A DNA stretch of 5,090 nucleotides, from contig JAHFFL010000099.1 in the NCBI GenBank assembly GCA_023247955.1, positions 1-5,090 of the forward strand, written 5' to 3'. The translations under genes and the position numbers were made by a program. The notes below the pieces were generated by a model, which did no database searches, was not told the DNA's origin, and was given only the letters and a program-made list of their open reading frames with translations. Source of the stretch: Candidatus Omnitrophota bacterium (lineage in GTDB: Bacteria > Omnitrophota > Gorgyraeia > 2-02-FULL-51-18). Of the stretch, positions 1 through 5,090 are shown piece by piece (position 1 is the first letter of the stretch; each line of letters begins with the position of its first letter).

Positions 1-750
1 GGCCTTTTCGAGCACCATCTCGGCGACTTGCACGTGGCGTTCGGCCGGTTCGTCAAACGTCGAGCTGATGACCTCGCCCTTGACCGAGCGCTGCATATCG
101 GTCACCTCTTCGGGGCGCTCGTCGATCAGAAGGACGATCAGGATCGCGTCGGGGTGGTTCGTCGTGATGCTGTTGGCCACCTTCTGAAGCAGCACGGTCT
201 TTCCGCTGTAAGGCGGCGCGACGATCAGACCGCGCTGCCCCTTGCCGATGGGCGCCAGGAGATCCAGGATGCGCGTCGAGACCTCATCGGGGGAATTCTC
301 AAGCTGCCATTTCTCCCGCGGATAAAGCGGCGTCAGGTCGTCGAACAGTATTTTTTCCTTGCCCTCTTCGGGGGTCTCATAATTGACCTTCCCGACCATC
401 AGCATCGCGAAATACCGCTCTCCTTCTTTCGGTGGGCGGATCTGCCCGGAAACCGTATCGCCGGTGCGCAGATTGAATTTACGGATCTGGGACGGCGACA
501 CATAAATGTCGTCCGGACAAGGCAGGTAGTTGTAATTCGGAGAGCGAAGAAAACCAAACCCGTCCTGGAGCACTTCCAGCACGCCCTCCCCGGTCATCAC
601 GCCGCCGTCCTTCTCGGGCTGGGCCTGCAGGATCTTGAAAATCAAATCCTGCTTCTTGAGACCGCTGACGCCGTTGACCTTGAGCTGATGGGCCAAGTTG
701 TTCAGCTCCTGCATTTTCATCTTTTTGAGTTTGGCTAAATCAATGTCCAT
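1..750 (-). CDS. rho: Transcription termination factor Rho, N-terminal 250 residues (3' end cut by window edge)
   Basis: Rho is a hexameric, RNA-dependent ATPase and 5'-3' RNA/DNA helicase in the cytoplasm that ends transcription of many bacterial operons. Reading the minus strand from the ATG at 750 gives an unbroken 250-residue frame to the window edge. Residues 1-45 form the helical N-terminal domain with the [10 protein letters not shown] helix. The cold-shock-like RNA-binding domain follows, with the RNP1 motif DGFGFLRS at 63-70, then [12 protein letters not shown] at 79-90 and [11 protein letters not shown] at 104-114. The ATPase core begins near 160, with the P-loop APPYSGKT at 178-185, [11 protein letters not shown] at 207-217 and [15 protein letters not shown] at 232-246. 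There is no N-terminal insertion domain. About 170 residues, including Walker B and the Q and R loops, lie outside the window. The start is fixed by an AAGGAGGA site 10 nt upstream. The gene overlaps the end of coaE by 11 nt. Residue 181 is Tyr where E. coli has Lys. Identity is certain. Confidence 0.97.
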   Translation of the reverse strand, partial: MDIDLAKLKKMKMQELNNLAHQLKVNGVSGLKKQDLIFKILQAQPEKDGGVMTGEGVLEVLQDGFGFLRSPNYNYLPCPDDIYVSPSQIRKFNLRTGDTVSGQIRPPKEGERYFAMLMVGKVNYETPEEGKEKILFDDLTPLYPREKWQLENSPDEVSTRILDLLAPIGKGQRGLIVAPPYSGKTVLLQKVANSITTNHPDAILIVLLIDERPEEVTDMQRSVKGEVISSTFDEPAERHVQVAEMVLEKA

Positions 751-1354
751 TGCGGGTGTTTCCTCCTTGGTTGTGAATGGTGTTTAAAATCCCCAAAACT
801 TTTTCTTCGAGCTGGCGGGGCGAGCCGTTGTTGTCTATCACAAAATCCGCGCGCTTGGCTTTCTTTGCGATCGGCCATTGGCTGGATAATATCTTTTTAG
901 CCAATTCCCGACCGACGCCTTTTTTTGCGGCGCGCTCGAAGATCCGCTCGGCGCGCGCACGCACGACGACGGTATAATCCGCGAGACCTTCCATCTTCGC
1001 CTCAAACAGAAGCGGCGCGTCAAGCACAAGCACGCCGTCGCGGCGGCGGGCGCGCTCGATCCTCTTCAGACTTTCGACGATCACTCCCGGGTGGATCAGG
1101 ATATTCAGTTTTTTTAAATCCTCGGGGCGGCTGAAGACATGTCGCGCGAGTTTCTGCCTGTCGAGCTCACCGTCCGGCCTTAAAAAATCCCGACCGAAAA
1201 TCTTGAGCACCGCCCGGTACGCGGCCGTGCCTCGCCGCAATGCCTTGCGTGCCGCCACATCGGCGTCAAAGACCCGGGCTCCGTGTTTCTTGAAAAAGGC
1301 CGCGGCCTGCGTCTTTCCCGAAGCGAAACTGCCGGTGAGCCCGATGACAATCAT
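740..1354 (-). CDS. coaE: Dephospho-CoA kinase
   Basis: CoaE catalyses the last step of coenzyme A synthesis, ATP-dependent phosphorylation of the ribose 3'-hydroxyl of dephospho-CoA, in the cytoplasm. The 204-residue product has the usual family length and is complete. It opens with the P-loop [11 protein letters not shown] (residues 5-15; the kinase Walker A is GSFASGKT). It continues with the substrate-site DAD at 30-32, HPG at 88-90, the Walker B-like strand VLDAPLLFE at 110-118, a Lys/Arg-rich lid segment around 140-168, and the C-terminal signature FVIDNNGSP at 171-179. The ATG overlaps the glgA stop as ATGA, and a TAAGGAGG site lies 10 nt upstream, which settles the start. The last ten or so residues ([11 protein letters not shown]) lie beyond the conserved fold, and their codons carry the rho ribosome binding site. 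Translation is probably coupled to glgA on one side and rho on the other. Nothing catalytic appears to be missing. Confidence 0.96.
   Translation of the reverse strand: MIVIGLTGSFASGKTQAAAFFKKHGARVFDADVAARKALRRGTAAYRAVLKIFGRDFLRPDGELDRQKLARHVFSRPEDLKKLNILIHPGVIVESLKRIERARRRDGVLVLDAPLLFEAKMEGLADYTVVVRARAERIFERAAKKGVGRELAKKILSSQWPIAKKAKRADFVIDNNGSPRQLEEKVLGILNTIHNQGGNTRNGH
761..768 (-). promoter_or_regulatory. Ribosome binding site of rho
   Basis: The minus strand reads AAGGAGGA here, a near-perfect match to the anti-Shine-Dalgarno sequence, with 10 nt between it and the rho ATG at 750. It sits entirely inside the coaE coding sequence, where it encodes the Gln-Gly-Gly of the CoaE tail. It decides the rho start and shows that rho can be initiated independently even though its ATG lies before the coaE stop. 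Confidence 0.85.
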
Positions 1355-2733
1355 GAGCGAACCGCCTCCTTATAAAACTCCAGGTATTCCCTGGCGCTTT
1401 TGGCCCATGAAAAATCCAGCTTCATCGCCCGCGCCCTTAGCCGCCGCATCAACTGCCGGTCTTCGTAAGCGGCCCGCGCGCGGTCGACGGCCTTAAGAAG
1501 CGCGGCAGCGCTTCGGTCTTGAAAAACAAAACCGTTGCCGCGCCGGCTGTCCGCCCCGTAGTCTACGACGGTATCCATGAGTCCCCCCGTCGCGCGCGCC
1601 ACCGGCAGCGTGCCGTAGCGGAAACTGATCAACTGTCCGAGGCCGCAGGGCTCGAAAAGCGACGGCATCAGGAAAAAATCGGCGCCCGCGTAAATCTCGT
1701 GGGCCCTGTGCGGATCAAAACCCAAAATGACCTTGCTATTTCCGGGGTGTCGGGCACCGATGTTCTTAAAGCGCGTGTGGTACACCGCGTCTCCCTCGCC
1801 GAGAATCACGAGTTGGATCTTTTTCGAAAGAAGCTCATCCGCCGCTTCCGCGAGAATATCCACGCCTTTCTGCTCCGCGAGTCGCGAAACAAAACTGAAA
1901 ACAGGGACTTCGGGATCCGGCTTAAGGCCATAGGTTTTTTGCAGCACCGCCTTGCATCCGGCCTTACCGGACGGGTTGGACGCCGAGAAACGCTTGGCAA
2001 TATGCCGGTCCGTGACCGGATTCCACAACAGCGTGTCAATGCCGTTTAAAATCCCCTTGAACACCGCGCGGCGGTTCTTCACGACGCCTTCCAGTCCGAA
2101 ACCGTATTCTTTGGTCTCCGCCTCTTCCGCGTAGGTCGGACTCACGGTGTTCAGGCGATCCGCGAAGATAATGCCGGCCTTGAGCAAATTGATCTTGCCG
2201 TAAAATTCAAACGCGCCCACCGAGAACAGGCCCCCATCCAGATCCAGTTCCCCGAATTGATGCGCCGGAAAATGGCCCTGGTAGGCCAAATTATGAATCG
2301 TCAAAACCGATTTTGTTTTTTTAAAGAACGGGTCCGGCAAAAATTTTGTCTTCAGCAGTACCGGCAGCAAGGCCGTCTGCCAGTCATGCGCATGAACGAT
2401 ATCCGGCCGAAAACCGTCGGCCTTGGCCTCGAGCAGCGCCTGTCCGCAGAAATACGAAAACCGCTCGAGGTTGTCGGGATAATCTCCCTTGCCGTGCCCA
2501 TAAAGCCCGCTGCGGTTAAAATAGGCCTCGTGCTCCACGCAGCGGATCTCGACGTTTTTCGCAAGACGCTTTTTGGAAAACGGGACCCCGCGGTACCGCG
2601 GCATGACGAGTCGGACCTGCACGCCCAGTTTCGCGAGTTCCAACGGCAGGGACCCCGCAACATCGGCAAGTCCCCCAGTCTTGGCAAATGGCGCGATCTC
2701 ACTCGCACAAAACAGTGCTTTAATAGAAACCAT
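1351..2733 (-). CDS. glgA: Glycogen (starch) synthase, GT5 family
   Basis: GlgA transfers glucose from a nucleotide-glucose (ADP-glucose in most bacteria) to the non-reducing end of an alpha-1,4-glucan, building glycogen in the cytoplasm. The 460-residue product is complete and slightly shorter than the E. coli enzyme (about 477). The N-terminal Rossmann domain carries the donor-binding KTGGLADV at 18-25, GLYG at 76-79, HAHDWQT at 114-120 and HNLAYQG at 147-153. A linker with NGID (230-233) leads to the C-terminal Rossmann domain, which has SRLAEQKG at 283-290 (R284 and K289 match the catalytic-site Arg/Lys of the family), LFEPCGLGQ at 359-367 with E361, and YGTLPVARATGGL at 373-385. These place it in GT5 rather than GT4 glycosyltransferases. 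The ATG at 2733 lies 6 nt after the polA stop and has only a weak, distant Shine-Dalgarno site; no better start is seen nearby. No other glycogen gene is visible here, so its partners must be elsewhere. Confidence 0.95.
   Translation of the reverse strand: MVSIKALFCASEIAPFAKTGGLADVAGSLPLELAKLGVQVRLVMPRYRGVPFSKKRLAKNVEIRCVEHEAYFNRSGLYGHGKGDYPDNLERFSYFCGQALLEAKADGFRPDIVHAHDWQTALLPVLLKTKFLPDPFFKKTKSVLTIHNLAYQGHFPAHQFGELDLDGGLFSVGAFEFYGKINLLKAGIIFADRLNTVSPTYAEEAETKEYGFGLEGVVKNRRAVFKGILNGIDTLLWNPVTDRHIAKRFSASNPSGKAGCKAVLQKTYGLKPDPEVPVFSFVSRLAEQKGVDILAEAADELLSKKIQLVILGEGDAVYHTRFKNIGARHPGNSKVILGFDPHRAHEIYAGADFFLMPSLFEPCGLGQLISFRYGTLPVARATGGLMDTVVDYGADSRRGNGFVFQDRSAAALLKAVDRARAAYEDRQLMRRLRARAMKLDFSWAKSAREYLEFYKEAVRS
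1365..1372 (-). promoter_or_regulatory. Ribosome binding site of coaE
   Basis: The minus strand reads TAAGGAGG, 10 nt before the coaE ATG at 1354. It lies within the last codons of glgA (Tyr-Lys-Glu). Its strength and spacing match the rho site and confirm the ATGA start/stop overlap as the true coaE start. Confidence 0.85.
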
Positions 2734-2739
2734 CGGGGA

Positions 2740-5090
2740 TCAGGCGACCTCTTCCATGTCCAGCCAGTTCAGGCCGCATTTGACGGAGACGCTCATCGGC
2801 ACCTTGAACGACACCGCTGCTTCCATTTCACGCCGGACAAGCGACACCAACCCATCAAGCTCGCGCTTGGGCACTTCAAATAAAAGCTCATCATGCACCT
2901 GAAGGAGCATCTTGGCCCGGGATTTTTTTTGAAGCATCTCGGACCAAATGCGCCGCATCGCGATCTTAATGATATCGCTGGCCGTCCCCTGTATCGGCGC
3001 GTTGATCGCCGTGCGTTCGGCAAAACTTTTGTACCGGTTGTCTTTCGACAAAATCTCGGGGATGATGCGGCGCCGTTTGAAGACCGTGGAAACAAAACCG
3101 TCTTTGCGCGCCTTCTCCAGCGTCCCGTCCAAGTAGGCCTTCACGCGGGGATAACGGTCAAAGTACGCGTGGATGAAGTCCTTGGCCGCTTCGTTCGAGA
3201 TCCCCAACCCCTTGGCAAGACTGAATGCGCCCATGCCGTACAGAATGCCGAAATTCACGGTCTTCGCGGAATTCCTCATCGTGTCCGTCACCTGGGCCGT
3301 CGGGACATTGAAAATCAGGCTCGCGGTATAACGGTGGATGTCCGTGCCTTCCTGAAACGCCCGGATCAGGTTCTCGTCTTCCGAGAGATGCGCAAGCACC
3401 CTGAGCTCGATCTGCGAATAGTCGGCCGAAACCAACAGCGTGTCTTTGGAACCGGCGATAAACGCCCTGCGGATCTTCCGCCCCTCTTCGGTGCGCACGG
3501 GAATATTCTGCACGTTGGGGTCGCTGGAAGACAACCTCCCGGTCGCCGTCACCGTCTGGTTAAAGGAGGTATGCACGCGGTTTGTCTTGGAATTCACCAA
3601 AAGCGGAAGCGCGTCCACATACGTGCTTTTCAGCTTTGAAAGTTCCCTGTATTTTAATAATTCCTTCGGAAGAGGATGAGACTCGGAGAGCTCAAGCAAG
3701 ACCTCAACGTCCGTGGAGGCGCCAGTCTTGGTTCTTTTTACCATAGGAAGGCCCAACTTTTCAAATAAAATCTCAGCCAGTTGTTTTGGCGAGTTGATGT
3801 TGAATTCGGCGCCGGCGGCCTTGTAGATTTTGCGCGTGAGCGCGTGAAGCTCTTTTTCCATCTCGGCGGAATATTCGGCCAGCAGTTTCTTGTCTATCGC
3901 AATCCCGGCGTTTTCCATTTCGGCGAGGATCGAGACCAACGGCATCTCAATCTCCTCAAAAAGTCCCCACAGATCTTTTTCAACGAGCTTCCTTGCGAGC
4001 ACCTTCGAAAGCCGGAAAGTGACGTCGCTGTCCTGGCAGCCGTAACGGTACACCTTGTCGAGCTCCACGTCTTTCATCGAAATCCGGTTCTTGCCGCTGC
4101 CGATCAGCTCTTTGATCGAGGTGATGCGTATCCCGAGATGTTCGGCCGCGATGTCGTCGAGATTATGGTTGGGCTTGGCGGTGTTGAGGCAATACGAGGC
4201 CACCATCGTGTCGAAGCCGACGCCTTCGAGAGCGATGCCGAAATTTTTGAGCACGAGGATTTCGTACTTGAGGTTTTGGCCTATCTTTTTTATTTCTTTG
4301 TCTTCAAAAAGCGGGCGCAGGGCGCCGAGACACGCCTTGGCGGAGAGTGTCTTGCCAAACGCCACGTAAGCGGCCTCACGCTCCTTAAAAGAAAATGAAA
4401 TCCCCACCGGTTCGGCCTCCAAAGGGTCCGTGCTCGTCGTCTCAAAATCAAACGCCCACTCTTTTTCTTTCGCGAGCTTCGCCCGGAGGGCCTCGAACGA
4501 GGGCTTGTCCTGGACCAGCGAGTATTTTAGCCGCTCGTCGTCCGCGTTTTTTTCTTCGGCATGCGGGATGTTTTTAAGCAGGCTCCTGAATTCCAACGAA
4601 CGGTACAAACGGGCCAACGCTTCGGCGTCGGGCGCCCGAAGCTTGAGCTTCTCCGCGTCCACCTCCACCGGCACTGCGCAGTCAATCGTCGCCAGCTCAC
4701 GGGACAATCTCGCATCTTCCTTGTATTTTTCGAGATTCTCGCGGAGCTTATCGCCCTTGACGGCGGAAATATTTTGAAGCACTCCCTCCATCGTTCCAAA
4801 TTCGGCGATAAGCTTCACGGCCGTCTTCTCGCCTATCCCCAGGACGCCCGGAATGTTGTCCGACGCGTCCCCCATCAACGCCATGATCTCGACGACATGC
4901 GAGGGTTTGACGCCATAGCGTTCTTTGACCGCGGCTTCGCCCAGAATAAGATTGTCCTTTTGAGGGTTCAACACTTTGACTTTCTTGCTTACGAGCTGCA
5001 GCGCGTCTTTGTCCCCGGTCACGATCAGGACTTCATGCCCGTCTTTCTCCAGCTTCCTGGCGAGCGTCCCGATCAGGTCGTCGGCCTCGT
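2740..5090 (-). CDS. polA: DNA polymerase I, C-terminal 782 residues (5' end cut by window edge)
   Basis: Pol I fills gaps, removes RNA primers and serves excision repair. The frame is open from the window edge (first full codon 5086-5088) to TGA at 2740-2742; roughly 110-120 N-terminal residues lie outside. Numbering from the first full codon: the 5' nuclease remnant has EADD at 1-4, TGDKDALQL at 24-32 and the helix-hairpin-helix GDASDNIPG at 73-81. The 3'-5' exonuclease domain has Exo I DFE at 214-216, Exo II NLKYE at 272-276 and Exo III YGCQD at 349-353. The polymerase domain has TGRLSSSDPNVQNIP at 516-530, motif A DYSQIELR at 556-563, motif B R605-K609-F613-Y617-G618 and motif C HDE at 732-734. 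All polymerase residues are intact, and Phe rather than Tyr sits at the E. coli F762 position. The oddity is Glu replacing the Exo II Asp. The GTG at 5022 is an internal Val codon, not the start. Confidence 0.97.
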   Translation of the reverse strand, partial: EADDLIGTLARKLEKDGHEVLIVTGDKDALQLVSKKVKVLNPQKDNLILGEAAVKERYGVKPSHVVEIMALMGDASDNIPGVLGIGEKTAVKLIAEFGTMEGVLQNISAVKGDKLRENLEKYKEDARLSRELATIDCAVPVEVDAEKLKLRAPDAEALARLYRSLEFRSLLKNIPHAEEKNADDERLKYSLVQDKPSFEALRAKLAKEKEWAFDFETTSTDPLEAEPVGISFSFKEREAAYVAFGKTLSAKACLGALRPLFEDKEIKKIGQNLKYEILVLKNFGIALEGVGFDTMVASYCLNTAKPNHNLDDIAAEHLGIRITSIKELIGSGKNRISMKDVELDKVYRYGCQDSDVTFRLSKVLARKLVEKDLWGLFEEIEMPLVSILAEMENAGIAIDKKLLAEYSAEMEKELHALTRKIYKAAGAEFNINSPKQLAEILFEKLGLPMVKRTKTGASTDVEVLLELSESHPLPKELLKYRELSKLKSTYVDALPLLVNSKTNRVHTSFNQTVTATGRLSSSDPNVQNIPVRTEEGRKIRRAFIAGSKDTLLVSADYSQIELRVLAHLSEDENLIRAFQEGTDIHRYTASLIFNVPTAQVTDTMRNSAKTVNFGILYGMGAFSLAKGLGISNEAAKDFIHAYFDRYPRVKAYLDGTLEKARKDGFVSTVFKRRRIIPEILSKDNRYKSFAERTAINAPIQGTASDIIKIAMRRIWSEMLQKKSRAKMLLQVHDELLFEVPKRELDGLVSLVRREMEAAVSFKVPMSVSVKCGLNWLDMEEVA
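2748..2753 (-). promoter_or_regulatory. Weak, distant candidate ribosome binding site of glgA
   Basis: The only purine-rich stretch before the glgA ATG is AAGAGG, 14 nt upstream and inside the last codons of polA. It is both weaker and further away than the sites of coaE and rho. Initiation of glgA therefore probably depends largely on ribosomes terminating at the polA stop 6 nt away. This is an inference from spacing and sequence only. Confidence 0.4.

Larger units (their letters stand above)
1..5090 (-). other. Putative polA-glgA-coaE-rho operon
   Basis: Four genes run in the same direction with joins of +6, -4 and -11 nt. No spacer can hold a promoter or intrinsic terminator between coding regions, and no GC-rich hairpin followed by a T-run is seen at any join. 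Co-transcription is therefore very likely, with the promoter upstream of the window (beyond 5090) and the terminator downstream (below 1). As far as I recall, polA-coaE-rho occurs together in Chlamydia and other PVC bacteria, so glgA looks like an addition to a conserved core. Promoters inside coding sequence cannot be excluded by eye. Confidence 0.75.

Noticed and set aside
28..738. Long plus-strand open frame of about 236 codons opposite rho
   Set aside because: It is a shadow of the strongly conserved Rho frame on the minus strand. It has no recognisable domain, and such antisense frames are expected in GC-rich coding DNA.
782..794. 13-nt sequence gtttaaaatcccc that recurs at 2044-2056
   Set aside because: Both copies encode the tetrapeptide Gly-Ile-Leu-Asn, in coaE and in glgA. 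It is a chance codon match rather than a repeat element.
2588..2601. Perfect 14-bp palindrome CCGCGGTACCGCGG inside glgA
   Set aside because: It encodes Pro-Arg-Tyr-Arg in a conserved stretch of GlgA, has no loop for a hairpin, and is not repeated elsewhere in the window.
740..2742. Recoded TGA, suggested by all visible stops being TGA
   Set aside because: No TGA occurs inside the conserved domains, tryptophan is encoded by TGG, and the proteins end at normal lengths, so the standard bacterial code fits.
2257..4398. Plus-strand open frames of about 200-250 codons opposite glgA and polA (2257-2883, 2893-3639, 3781-4398)
   Set aside because: All lie opposite well-supported conserved coding sequence and show no family motifs or plausible ribosome binding context.
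5020..5022. GTG as a possible start of DNA polymerase I
   Set aside because: The same frame continues upstream to the window edge with the conserved EADD nuclease motif, so this GTG is an internal valine codon.
1..5090. A novel defence, mobile or secondary-metabolism system
   Set aside because: The entire window is accounted for by four well-known housekeeping genes. No transposase, integrase, repeat array or unexplained coding region remains.

Overview
This window is one compact, minus-strand block of housekeeping genes with no intergenic space beyond 6 nt. In transcription order (from high to low coordinates) it reads polA (5' end outside the window), glgA, coaE, rho (3' end outside the window). 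The joins are a 6-nt gap (polA/glgA), a 4-nt ATGA overlap (glgA/coaE) and an 11-nt overlap (coaE/rho). All four therefore look like parts of one translationally coupled operon. No internal promoter, terminator, RNA gene, mobile element, CRISPR array or significant repeat is visible.

Organism: a Gram-negative-type bacterium using the standard bacterial code, with moderately high GC by eye and strong AAGGAGG ribosome binding sites. The order polA-coaE-rho is one I recall from Chlamydia and other PVC-superphylum bacteria. Together with the GC content and the protein style, this makes an uncultured PVC-type lineage (Omnitrophota or a relative) my best guess. This rests on memory of gene order, not on a search, and is only moderately confident.

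Region by region: 2740-5090 encodes DNA polymerase I from the late part of its 5' nuclease domain to its C-terminus. 1351-2733 encodes a complete GT5 glycogen synthase. 740-1354 encodes a complete dephospho-CoA kinase. 1-750 encodes the N-terminal 250 residues of transcription terminator Rho. DNA repair/replication, cofactor synthesis and transcription termination share the operon without an obvious biochemical link. The glycogen gene is the odd member, apparently inserted into the polA-coaE-rho core.

I see no undescribed system here. The points worth a second look are protein-level substitutions at normally fixed sites (Asp to Glu in the Exo II motif of Pol I; Lys/Arg to Tyr in the Rho P-loop), the position of glgA in the cluster, and the way the genes are packed. 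Rho in particular has no leader of its own.
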